Shown: piece by piece, positions 1 to 6,663 of the stretch
Numbering within the stretch: the stretch's first letter is position 1
How the letters are laid out: every line of letters starts with the position of its first letter
Assembly: GCA_902766475.1 (NCBI GenBank)
Contig: CACXDQ010000034.1
Location: 1 to 8,588, forward strand
Origin: an uncultured Eubacteriales bacterium
Lineage (GTDB): Bacteria > Bacillota > Clostridia > Christensenellales > Borkfalkiaceae
Direction of reading: 5' to 3'
Length of the DNA: 8,588 nucleotides
Notes under the pieces: generated by a model
What the model was told of the DNA's origin: nothing
Database searches by the model: none
Seen by the model: the letters and a program-made list of their open reading frames with translations, nothing else
Program-made: the position numbers and the translations under genes

Positions 1-292
1 AAACTGTTTTACCGAAAAACTTTTCATTTAAGTATTCGGCGGTAGCCATACCGGAAGTATATACTTCGTCGCCATCATGATAAAGCCCCATTTTTGTAAG
101 CTTTTTTATATATTTTTCATTGCTCGACGACGAGTTGTTGGTAAGATAAATAAGCTTTTTTCCGCTATTTCTCAATTTTTTGAGTGTTGAAACCATATCT
201 CCTATTACTTCGTCGCCGAGATAAACGGTGCCGTCCATATCGAGAAGAAAATATTTGATATCGTTTTTCAATGCAAAAGCTAAATCGGGCAT
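1..292 (-). CDS. NagD-like HAD-IIA family phosphatase, N-terminal part (cut by window edge)
   Basis: This is the first 97 codons of a haloacid dehalogenase superfamily hydrolase; the rest lies beyond base 1. HAD motif I is present as DMDGT at residues 18-22, with Asp18 the expected nucleophile and Asp20 the acid/base. Motif II is LTNNSS around residues 50-55. This spacing, with an almost immediate TNN motif, is typical of subclass IIA (NagD, p-nitrophenyl phosphatase, phosphoglycolate or pyridoxal phosphatase relatives), which carry a C2 cap inserted after motif II. The cap, motif III lysine and motif IV aspartates are not visible, so the substrate cannot be judged. There is no signal peptide, so it should be a cytosolic Mg-dependent phosphatase. 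The ATG lies one base after the alcohol dehydrogenase stop codon with only a weak AGAG upstream, which suggests translation coupled to that gene. The family call is firm; any specific substrate would be a guess. Confidence 0.9.
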   Translation of the reverse strand, partial: MPDLAFALKNDIKYFLLDMDGTVYLGDEVIGDMVSTLKKLRNSGKKLIYLTNNSSSSNEKYIKKLTKMGLYHDGDEVYTSGMATAEYLNEKFFGKTV

Positions 293-293
293 A

Positions 294-1439
294 TTACCAA
301 ATCTCTTTATAAATTTGTATCACTTCGCTGCGCTTTGGAACTCTCGGATTGGTCGCCGTGCATGCGTCTTTAAGCGCTGCGTCTGCCATTTCTTCAACTT
401 TTTCCATATATTCGCCCTCGCTGACGATGCCGAGTTCGGATATTTTAAGGGGGATAGACATCTGCGTCATCATAAACTGAATATAGCTGACAAGGGCGTT
501 TATGGTCGTAACTTCATTGAGATTGGACACGCCGAGTATTCTCGCCATATTGCAATATTTCCTTACGCAAGAGGGATAGACTTCCCTACTCTTACTGAAT
601 GTAGATATCTCGCTGTTGTATTTAATGATATGTGGAAGTAAAATAGCGTTAGCTCTTCCGTGAGCAATGTGAAACTGTGCGCCGAGCTGATGCGCCATAC
701 CATGATTTAAGCCGAGCGAAGCGGAATTAAACGCAAGCCCCGCAAGACAAGACGCAATATGGACTTTTCTTCGTGCATGAGCGTCGTTGCTGTCGCTATA
801 CGAACGCAGCAAAAACTGACCGCAAATTTCTACGGCTTTCTCCGCCAAAGCTCCCGAAAATTCATTGTTGTTTATACTGACGTATGCCTCGATCGCATGA
901 GTCATAACGTCCATGCCCGTATCTGCTGTGATTTTGGGCGGAACACTCTTTACTAACACTTCGTCCAAAATAGCCTCTTCCGGTATCATATCTTCGGACG
1001 CAAGTGGAATTTTGGTATTGTTTTTAGCGTCGCTGAGTACACAGAATGACGTAACTTCACTGCCCGTGCCCGAAGTCGTCGGGATACAAATAAGCTTAGG
1101 CGTAAAGTTCCCGTCTATCTTTGTTGCGAATTTCCTTATCGCCTTAGACGTATCCATTGCCGAGCCACCGCCGAGCGCAATCATATATTTAGCCTTATAT
1201 TCGAGCGCTTCGGCAACGCCTGAGATAACTTTATCTATCGGCGGATCGGGCACAATATCACTGAAAATCTTATATTTTATCGAAGATTTTTCAAGAGGTG
1301 TCGTAACGAAATCAATAAGTCCGCTCGATAAAGCGAAAGGGTCGGTAACGATAAATACCTTATCGGTATCGAGCTCTGACAACCTTTCAAGAGATTTTTC
1401 TCCGAAATAAATTTTGGTTTTTACGTCAAATTCTTTCAT
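294..1439 (-). CDS. Iron-containing alcohol dehydrogenase (group III; PduQ/FucO-like)
   Basis: This is a complete 381-residue Fe-dependent alcohol dehydrogenase that interconverts a primary alcohol and its aldehyde using NAD(H) in the cytosol. The N-terminal nucleotide-binding half carries GGGSAMD at residues 90-96 and TTSGTGSEVT at 121-130, both family signatures for dinucleotide binding. The C-terminal helical half carries the expected metal ligands Asp177, His181, His246 and His260, in GMDVMTHAIEA and NHGMAHQLG...AHG. The end matches the family (ALKDACTATNPR near residues 355-365). Length is normal for the family. From memory of relatives, it reads closest to 1-propanol dehydrogenase PduQ and the alcohol dehydrogenase half of AdhE; lactaldehyde reductase FucO is also similar. 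No Pdu or microcompartment shell genes are nearby, so a propanediol role is not supported. The AAGG site at 1444-1447 sits only four bases before the ATG and includes the upstream TAA, implying coupling to the 182-residue protein. Confidence 0.93.
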   Translation of the reverse strand: MKEFDVKTKIYFGEKSLERLSELDTDKVFIVTDPFALSSGLIDFVTTPLEKSSIKYKIFSDIVPDPPIDKVISGVAEALEYKAKYMIALGGGSAMDTSKAIRKFATKIDGNFTPKLICIPTTSGTGSEVTSFCVLSDAKNNTKIPLASEDMIPEEAILDEVLVKSVPPKITADTGMDVMTHAIEAYVSINNNEFSGALAEKAVEICGQFLLRSYSDSNDAHARRKVHIASCLAGLAFNSASLGLNHGMAHQLGAQFHIAHGRANAILLPHIIKYNSEISTFSKSREVYPSCVRKYCNMARILGVSNLNEVTTINALVSYIQFMMTQMSIPLKISELGIVSEGEYMEKVEEMADAALKDACTATNPRVPKRSEVIQIYKEIW

Positions 1440-1445
1440 AATACC

Positions 1446-1994
1446 TTACTTTTCGATAATAGAATTTACCGACATGAATTTAAAGAGGGGTTTGACAATA
1501 GTCGATATATCGGAATTGTCCTTTAAATTTGCATTTTTGTCCGCAGACTTTAATATAAAAGCAATTCTTATAATGTTGTCAAACATTTTTTTGGTTATGT
1601 AGCCGCCGTTTTTAACGTCAACGGCGCCTGCAAGCTTGAATGAAACGGGTATTTCTTTTAACCTTTCGTCCGCTTTTTCAAGCAGAGTTTCACGCATATC
1701 TTTAACACAATCGGCAAACAAGGTGAGATCTGTTCCGTCGATAAGCTTGCCGTATTCCGCTATATCCTCGATAAATTTCATATTATCAAATGAAAAATTA
1801 TCCGCAAAACTACACACCTTTAACAATACGGCTTGAAGGTATGCGTCGAAATCGGCATAGAAACCTATCTTTGTATATTCTAAATCGTCGTTAGCGGAAT
1901 TTATTCCGTCATAGAGATCGCCTATTATATTTATCGACGAATTATAGTAAGTTTTTGATCGCTCCGATAAAATATCGTATTCTGATTTGTTCAT
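1446..1994 (-). CDS. Uncharacterised 182-residue helical cytoplasmic protein
   Basis: I do not recognise this family. I chose the ATG at 1994 because GAGGAGG (2000-2006) sits five bases upstream. The frame stays open with an in-frame ATG at 2063, which would add 23 residues but would ignore this near-perfect ribosome binding site. The protein is acidic to neutral, rich in Asp, Lys, Ile, Phe and Asn, and appears almost entirely alpha-helical. There is no signal peptide, no membrane segment and no cysteine-pair metal motif. Two stretches look alike in layout: a hydrophobic helix, then an Ala-Asp turn with acidic or polar residues, then another helix (about residues 52-83, with FADNFSFDN, and about 138-172, with SADKNANLKDN). 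This loosely recalls TerB-like helical repeats, but the resemblance is by eye only. It lies 85 bases after the topoisomerase A gene and six bases before the alcohol dehydrogenase, so it probably shares an mRNA with the dehydrogenase and phosphatase. Confidence 0.85.
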   Translation of the reverse strand: MNKSEYDILSERSKTYYNSSINIIGDLYDGINSANDDLEYTKIGFYADFDAYLQAVLLKVCSFADNFSFDNMKFIEDIAEYGKLIDGTDLTLFADCVKDMRETLLEKADERLKEIPVSFKLAGAVDVKNGGYITKKMFDNIIRIAFILKSADKNANLKDNSDISTIVKPLFKFMSVNSIIEK

Positions 1995-1999
1995 CTGAG

Positions 2000-2006
2000 C
2001 CTCCTC
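2000..2006 (-). promoter_or_regulatory. Ribosome binding site deciding the start of the 182-residue protein
   Basis: On the minus strand the sequence reads GAGGAGG, then CTCAG, then ATG. This is the strongest Shine-Dalgarno match near this gene and fixes the start at 1994 rather than at the in-frame ATG at 2063. Confidence 0.85.
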
Positions 2007-2079
2007 GCTTATATTTTCAAGGGTAAAAATATTTGTATCGATCGCTTTTGTATGGCAAAGCAAGACGCAATCACAAATT

Positions 2080-4518
2080 TTAGGTGTAGAACGGGAAAGC
2101 GATCTTTGCCCGAAAAAAGCCGAGTTCGGCGATAGATTTACCCTTTGACGTTCTGCTTTCGACGGGTATTTTTTCTATCGAAGCATATAGAGGGTTTTCG
2201 TTTTCGTCCTCAATGAGAAGATTAAACGAAGAGCCGTACTCTACAACCCCGACATATACGACGCTTTCATTGTCATCGTCAAGACCTAAATCTACTATCT
2301 TAACGCCCTTTCTTGCCCTTGCGAGAACGGAAACGGTTTCGAGCATTACTCTCTTGAACGTTCCGAAACTCGTAGCCACAACGACCTCGTAATCGAGATC
2401 TTTTTTAATCTGCATTGCGGTTATTACCTTATCTCCGTCCGCAACGTCCATACCCTTTACGCCGCCGGCAACTCTTCCTTGTTCGGGGAACACGTCCTCA
2501 CAGTATAGACACATTCCCTTTTCGGTCGCAAAGAACAATCTTGAATTTTCAATTTCTTGCTCAACGCCGATAAGCTCGTCGCCTTCTTTGAGTTTTATTG
2601 CTTGATATACGTTTTTCAAAACGGTGTATTCGCTCCACGGCGTAAGTTTGACGCTACCGAGCTTGGTATAGAACAAAAGTCTGCCGCTCGGAACGTTGGT
2701 GCCGAATACGGCGAAGAAAGCAACGGGATATTCGTCTTGCGGAACGTTTCTTAAAAGCTTATCGAATCTGATTCCGCCGCTCATTGCTCCGCTGCCCTCG
2801 GGTATAAGATCGAGATCTATCTTATAACAGTTACCCATATTGGTAAACGAATAGATGGTCTGATCGGTTTCGGCTTCAACTTTAAATTTGAAAAGTTCGG
2901 CTTTCTTGGGTTCTTCATTTCCCGAATAGCGTTTAAACGTCGAAAGCTTGACCTTTCTTATAAGCCCTGCGCAATTATAACCGACGACGTATTTTTCGAT
3001 CTTTTTCTCTTCGGCTTTTTTGATAATGGAAATTTCATCAGCCGAAGATACGATGATCGTTCTTCTGTCGTCACGGTATTTTTTCTTGATTGCGATAATC
3101 TCTTTTTTAACTATTTCTTTTTGAAGCTTTTTGCTGTCGACGATAGCCTGTAATTCCTCGATGAGTTTTTTAAGCTCCGCAAGCTCGTTTTTGAGGTTGT
3201 CGACTTCGAGCTTGGTAATTCTCGCAAGCCTTAAATCTAAGATAGCCTGAGCTTGCTTTTCGCTTAAATTAAATGCGGAACGTAAATTTTGTTTTGCGGT
3301 CGGGGTGTCGGGCGAAGTCTTGATAATCCTGATAACTTCGTCGATATTGGTTACGGCAACTATAAGACCTTCCAAAATATGCGCCCTTTCTCTTGCTTTT
3401 CCGAGGTCGTATTTCGTCCTTCTCAAAACTATGCTGATCTGATAATCGACGTAATAGCTTATTATGTCAATAAGCCCCAAAAGTCGGGGTTTGCCCTCTG
3501 CAATAGCGACCATATTTATGCCGTAAGAACATTCAAGCTGAGTTTTCTTATATAAAAAAGTGAGGATCTTTTCGGGATCTGCGTCTTTTTTAAGTTTAAT
3601 GACCGCCCTCATGCCCGATCTGTCAGATTCGTCTGCTATATCGGCAATTCCGCTGAGCGTTTCCTTATTCTCTTCTTGAAGTTGAGCGATCTTCTTCAAT
3701 AGTTCAGCCTTGTTGACCTGGTAGGGAATTTCGGAAATTACGAGATTTTTCTTGCCGTTATCCCCATCTTCAAGGTTGATTTTAGCCCTTATTTTTATTT
3801 TGCCCTTGCCCGTTTCGTAAGCCTTTTGAAGCTCTTCATCGGCTATTATGTAACCGCCGGTCGGGAAATCCGGACCTTTAACGATCTTCATCATATCGGC
3901 AAGCGAGATCTTCGGATTGTCGATATACGCAACGACGCCGTCGATGACCTCGGCGAGGTTATGCGTCGGAATATTCGTAGCCAAACCTACCGCTATACCG
4001 GAAGCTCCGTTTACGAGTAGATTGGGAAATCTTCCGGGAAGAGTGTCCGGCTCTTTCAAAGAGTCATCAAAGTTGAGCGACCAGTTGACCGTATCTTTAT
4101 CAATATCGCTTAAAAGTTCGAGAGCAAGCGGCTGTAATTTAACTTCGGTGTACCTCATTGCGGCGGCGCTGTCGCCGTCGATAGATCCGAAATTTCCGTG
4201 TCCGTCTACGAGCGTCATTCGCATATTATATGGCTGAGCAAGCCTTACCATTGCGTCGTAAACGGAAGTGTCGCCGTGGGGGTGGTATTTAGCAAGACAG
4301 TCACCGACTACTCTCGCACTCTTTTTATACCCCTTGTCGGGCGTCATACCTTGATCGTACATAGAATATAAAATTCTTCTCTGTACGGGTTTTAAGCCGT
4401 CCTCCACTCTCGGGAGCGCTCTGTCCAAAATGACGTATTCCGCATATGGGATCATCGAGTTGTGCAACACGTCCTCGAGTGGTGTTGCAATTATAGATTC
4501 TTTTATTTCTTCCGCCAT
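2080..4518 (-). CDS. parC: Type IIA DNA topoisomerase A subunit, topoisomerase IV-like (ParC)
   Basis: This is a complete 812-residue DNA cleavage and rejoining subunit. It forms an A2B2 enzyme with the B subunit encoded just upstream and should act in chromosome decatenation and supercoil control. The winged-helix region has YHPHGDTSVYDAM at residues 78-90 and the active-site Arg122-Tyr123 in AMRYTE; Tyr123 is the residue that links to DNA. The coiled-coil and C-gate region spans roughly 360-490, and the beta-pinwheel C-terminal domain roughly 505-812. Where gyrase carries its GyrA box (QRRGGKG type), after the first blade strand, this protein instead reads TFKRYSGNEEPKK (residues 527-539). 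Loss of that box removes the hallmark of DNA wrapping and negative supercoiling, so topoisomerase IV is favoured. The start is fixed by AAGGAG seven bases before the ATG. The gene begins 11 bases after the B-subunit stop. It remains possible that it is a divergent gyrase if the genome has no second pair. Confidence 0.9.
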   Translation of the reverse strand: MAEEIKESIIATPLEDVLHNSMIPYAEYVILDRALPRVEDGLKPVQRRILYSMYDQGMTPDKGYKKSARVVGDCLAKYHPHGDTSVYDAMVRLAQPYNMRMTLVDGHGNFGSIDGDSAAAMRYTEVKLQPLALELLSDIDKDTVNWSLNFDDSLKEPDTLPGRFPNLLVNGASGIAVGLATNIPTHNLAEVIDGVVAYIDNPKISLADMMKIVKGPDFPTGGYIIADEELQKAYETGKGKIKIRAKINLEDGDNGKKNLVISEIPYQVNKAELLKKIAQLQEENKETLSGIADIADESDRSGMRAVIKLKKDADPEKILTFLYKKTQLECSYGINMVAIAEGKPRLLGLIDIISYYVDYQISIVLRRTKYDLGKARERAHILEGLIVAVTNIDEVIRIIKTSPDTPTAKQNLRSAFNLSEKQAQAILDLRLARITKLEVDNLKNELAELKKLIEELQAIVDSKKLQKEIVKKEIIAIKKKYRDDRRTIIVSSADEISIIKKAEEKKIEKYVVGYNCAGLIRKVKLSTFKRYSGNEEPKKAELFKFKVEAETDQTIYSFTNMGNCYKIDLDLIPEGSGAMSGGIRFDKLLRNVPQDEYPVAFFAVFGTNVPSGRLLFYTKLGSVKLTPWSEYTVLKNVYQAIKLKEGDELIGVEQEIENSRLFFATEKGMCLYCEDVFPEQGRVAGGVKGMDVADGDKVITAMQIKKDLDYEVVVATSFGTFKRVMLETVSVLARARKGVKIVDLGLDDDNESVVYVGVVEYGSSFNLLIEDENENPLYASIEKIPVESRTSKGKSIAELGFFRAKIAFPFYT

Positions 4519-4525
4519 ATCTTCG

Positions 4526-4531
4526 CTCCTT
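4526..4531 (-). promoter_or_regulatory. Ribosome binding site of parC overlapping the parE stop
   Basis: The minus strand reads TAAGGAG, seven bases, then ATG. The AAGGAG core shares two bases with the TAA stop of the B-subunit gene (4530-4532). Ribosomes ending parE would therefore sit on the parC initiation site, which fits coupled production of the two subunits. Confidence 0.8.
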
Positions 4532-6491
4532 AAATGTTGACTTTATCCATAAACGTATCTTCTTTGTTGAAGTTTGCGTATTCGGATATATACGATTTTC
4601 TTCCTTCGACGTCCTCGCCCATAAGCGTCGTAATGAGCTTTTCCGCAGCGGCTGCGTCCTCAATGGTAACTTGCGTCATTACCCTCTTTTGCGGGTCCAT
4701 TGTCGTTTCCCAAAGCTGCTCGGGGTTCATTTCACCGAGACCTTTATATCTTTGAAGCTGATAACCCCTCCCGACTTTATCTATTGCGCTTTGAAGTTCT
4801 TTATCGTCGTAAGCGTAAACCGTTACGTCTTTTTTATAAACCTTGTATAGTGGCGGCATACCGATATATACGTGTCCTTCCTGAATAAGTTCTTTCATAT
4901 ATCTGAAAAAGAAAGTAAGAAGGATCGCCCTTATATGTGCGCCGTCCTGATCGGCGTCGGAAAGAATGATTACTTTATGATAATTGAGGTTATTTATATT
5001 GAAATCGCTGCCGATACCCGTGCCGAGCGCACTTATTATCGTCCTTATTTCCTCGTTTTTCAATACATCTTCGATTCTCTTCTTCTCTGCGTTGAGCGGC
5101 TTGCCTCTCAGCGGTAGAATTGCTTGATGCTGTCTGTCCCTTCCCTGCTTTGCACTGCCGCCTGCCGAATCACCCTCGACGATGAATACTTCGTTGAGTT
5201 CGGCTTTACGGCTCGAACAATTTGCGAGCTTACCTATAAGCTTGGCAGAATCTGCTCCGTTTTTTGCCCTCGCAATATCTCTTGCCTGCCTCGAAGCGTT
5301 CCTCGCCTTTGCCGCACCTATCGCTTTTGTCATCATTGCGTCGAAAACGGCTTTGTATTTCTTGTTAGCCATCATCTTTTCAAGCTCTTCGCAAACGGCG
5401 CTTTCAACGGCGTTTTTAGCGGCGGGGTTGCCGAGTTTAGTCTTGGTCTGCCCCTCAAACTCGACGTTTTTCATCTTTATCGAGATAATGGCGGTCATTC
5501 CCTCTCTGAAATCTTCGCCCATAAGGTTTTGATCTTTGTCTTTGAGGTAGTTATTTGCCCTTGCGTAATCGTTCAACGTCCTCGTTATAGCCGATTTAAA
5601 GCCAACCTCGTGTGTTCCGCCTTCCGCCGTCGGAATGTTGTTGACGAAAGAGAAGATGCTTTCCGAATAGCTGTCGGTGTGCTGAATGGCAAATTCTATA
5701 AGAATATCGTCTTTTACCGATTTAGCGTATATCGGAAGCTCGAAAAGCGATTGTTTGCCCTCGTTTAAGTATAAAACGTAATCGATAATACCGCCGTCGT
5801 ATTTGAACGTTTTGTTGTAGAACTTTTCGTCGTCTCTGAGATCGGTGAGCTTTATTGTAAGCCCCTTATTCAAAAATGCTAACTCTCTCAATCTTTTAGC
5901 GATGGTTTCAAGGTTGAATTCCACAGTTTCAAATACCCTTGCGTCGGGTTTGAATCTTATGAAAGTACCTTGCTTGTCCGTCTTTTGCTTAGTATTTTCA
6001 AGCGGAGCGACGGGTATGCCCGACAAAATCTTCTTTTTCTGCTTATCGTAATAGCTTCTGAATTCCATTTTGTAGACAGTCTTTTTATAAACTTCCACTT
6101 GTAGCCATTCCGAAAGGGCGTTGGTAACGGAAGCACCTACGCCGTGCAGTCCGCCCGAATAGCTGTAATTATCGTTATTGAACTTACCGCCTGCGTGAAG
6201 TTGGGTAAATACGACCTGAACGCCCGAAACGCCGGCGACTTTATGTATGTCGGTAGGTATACCTCTTCCGTTGTCCTCGACGGAAACGCTTCCGTCTTTA
6301 TAAAGTATAACTTCTATTTTATCGGCAAATCCGTTTGCCGCTTCGTCTATTGCATTGTCGACGATTTCCCATAGAATATGATGTAAGCCCCTTGCACCGG
6401 TCGAACCGATATACATACCCGGTCTTACACGGACGGCTTCAAGCCCTTCGAGTATCTCGATATTCTCGGCTCCGTACTCATTTACAGCCAT
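4530..6491 (-). CDS. parE: Type IIA DNA topoisomerase B subunit, topoisomerase IV-like (ParE)
   Basis: This is a complete 653-residue ATPase subunit of the heterotetrameric topoisomerase. The GHKL ATPase domain (about residues 1-220) has WEIVDNAIDEA at 41-51 with Glu42 and Asn46, EDNGRGIP at 72-79 with Asp73, and GGLHGVGASVTNALSE at 113-127 forming the ATP lid. The transducer domain (about 220-400) contains the QTK loop at 348-350. The Toprim domain has EGDSAGG at 439-445 and DADQDGAH at 512-519, giving metal ligands Glu439, Asp512 and Asp514. The C-terminal contact region with ParC contains RYKGLGEMNPEQLW at 581-594. The length is the short form found outside gammaproteobacteria. Motifs alone separate GyrB from ParE poorly. 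I call ParE because the partner lacks a GyrA box and because the dnaA-dnaN-recF genes usually beside gyrB are absent. The start is supported by GGAGG at 6498-6502, and a promoter lies directly upstream. Confidence 0.92.
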   Translation of the reverse strand: MAVNEYGAENIEILEGLEAVRVRPGMYIGSTGARGLHHILWEIVDNAIDEAANGFADKIEVILYKDGSVSVEDNGRGIPTDIHKVAGVSGVQVVFTQLHAGGKFNNDNYSYSGGLHGVGASVTNALSEWLQVEVYKKTVYKMEFRSYYDKQKKKILSGIPVAPLENTKQKTDKQGTFIRFKPDARVFETVEFNLETIAKRLRELAFLNKGLTIKLTDLRDDEKFYNKTFKYDGGIIDYVLYLNEGKQSLFELPIYAKSVKDDILIEFAIQHTDSYSESIFSFVNNIPTAEGGTHEVGFKSAITRTLNDYARANNYLKDKDQNLMGEDFREGMTAIISIKMKNVEFEGQTKTKLGNPAAKNAVESAVCEELEKMMANKKYKAVFDAMMTKAIGAAKARNASRQARDIARAKNGADSAKLIGKLANCSSRKAELNEVFIVEGDSAGGSAKQGRDRQHQAILPLRGKPLNAEKKRIEDVLKNEEIRTIISALGTGIGSDFNINNLNYHKVIILSDADQDGAHIRAILLTFFFRYMKELIQEGHVYIGMPPLYKVYKKDVTVYAYDDKELQSAIDKVGRGYQLQRYKGLGEMNPEQLWETTMDPQKRVMTQVTIEDAAAAEKLITTLMGEDVEGRKSYISEYANFNKEDTFMDKVNI

Positions 6492-6497
6492 AGTTGT

Positions 6498-6502
6498 CCT
6501 CC
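6498..6502 (-). promoter_or_regulatory. Ribosome binding site of parE
   Basis: The minus strand reads GGAGG, six bases, then ATG at 6491. This is a strong match at good spacing, and it confirms the N-terminus starting MAVNEYG. Confidence 0.85.
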
Positions 6503-6522
6503 AAGTATAATTATATAGCTAT

Positions 6523-6551
6523 ATTTTAGCATATTATTTGTTTTTTTTCAA
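6523..6551 (-). promoter_or_regulatory. Sigma-A-type promoter of the parE-parC operon (extended -10)
   Basis: On the minus strand the -35 box TTGAAA (6546-6551, five of six to consensus) is separated by exactly 17 bases from the -10 box TAAAAT (6523-6528, five of six). The -10 is preceded by TGC, an extended -10 element. Transcription would start near 6516, leaving about 25 untranslated bases that contain the GGAGG site. A runs of eight and six bases lie at 6541-6548 and 6553-6558, about one helical turn apart, and may bend the DNA or act as an UP-like element. A second TATAAT (6510-6515) is too close to the ribosome binding site to be the functional -10. The call rests on sequence only. Confidence 0.72.
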
Positions 6552-6615
6552 GTTTTTTAAGCTCATTAAATTTGCATTTTAAGCAATATTTATTTTAAAC
6601 AAGTTCAATGTTGTC

Positions 6616-6654
6616 AAAAAAAACAAAAATCGGAATGAAAACACTCCGATTTTT
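6616..6654 (-). terminator. Intrinsic terminator of the peptidase-rhamnosidase operon
   Basis: Ten bases after the rhamnosidase stop, the minus-strand RNA folds into a 13-bp stem (6642-6654 with 6625-6637) closed by a UUUU loop (6638-6641). All pairs are Watson-Crick except one G-U, at 6644/6635. The core contains CGGAGUG pairing with CAUUCCG. The stem is followed by one G and then eight U (6616-6623). The G-U pair is possible only in the minus-strand transcript (it would be A-C in the plus strand), so the hairpin is better formed in the direction of the genes. It separates this unit from the topoisomerase promoter about 65 bases downstream. Confidence 0.9.
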
Positions 6655-6663
6655 ATCATGAAA

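Noticed and set aside
913..1410. Plus-strand open frame of 165 codons opposite the alcohol dehydrogenase
   Set aside because: It is antisense to a gene with intact metal ligands and nucleotide-binding motifs, and its serine-rich translation is low in information.
2044..2061. Possible hairpin terminator after parC
   Set aside because: The stem is short, AU-rich and bulged, and the nearest U run is about a dozen bases away instead of directly adjacent.
1995..2063. A 23-residue N-terminal extension of the 182-residue protein, starting at the ATG at 2063
   Set aside because: The extension covers the GAGGAGG ribosome binding site that serves the ATG at 1994, and I see no comparable ribosome binding site before 2063.
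1995..2079. Possible promoter for the 182-residue protein (TTGCCA with TACAAA)
   Set aside because: The spacer would be only 15 bases and the -10 matches four of six, which is no better than expected in AT-rich DNA.
4325..4663. Minus-strand 112-codon open frame across the parE-parC junction
   Set aside because: It overlaps both topoisomerase genes in another frame, is rich in Arg and Thr, and has no recognisable domain.
5124..5768. Long plus-strand open frame of 214 codons opposite the topoisomerase B gene
   Set aside because: It lies entirely antisense to a well-supported ATPase/Toprim gene, its translation has no recognisable domain, and it is Cys/Arg/Phe-rich in the way shadow frames are. 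Other plus-strand open frames in the window were rejected for the same reason.
6510..6515. TATAAT on the minus strand just before parE
   Set aside because: If this were the -10 box, transcription would start at the edge of the ribosome binding site. The upstream TAAAAT has a matching -35 at 17 bases and an extended -10.
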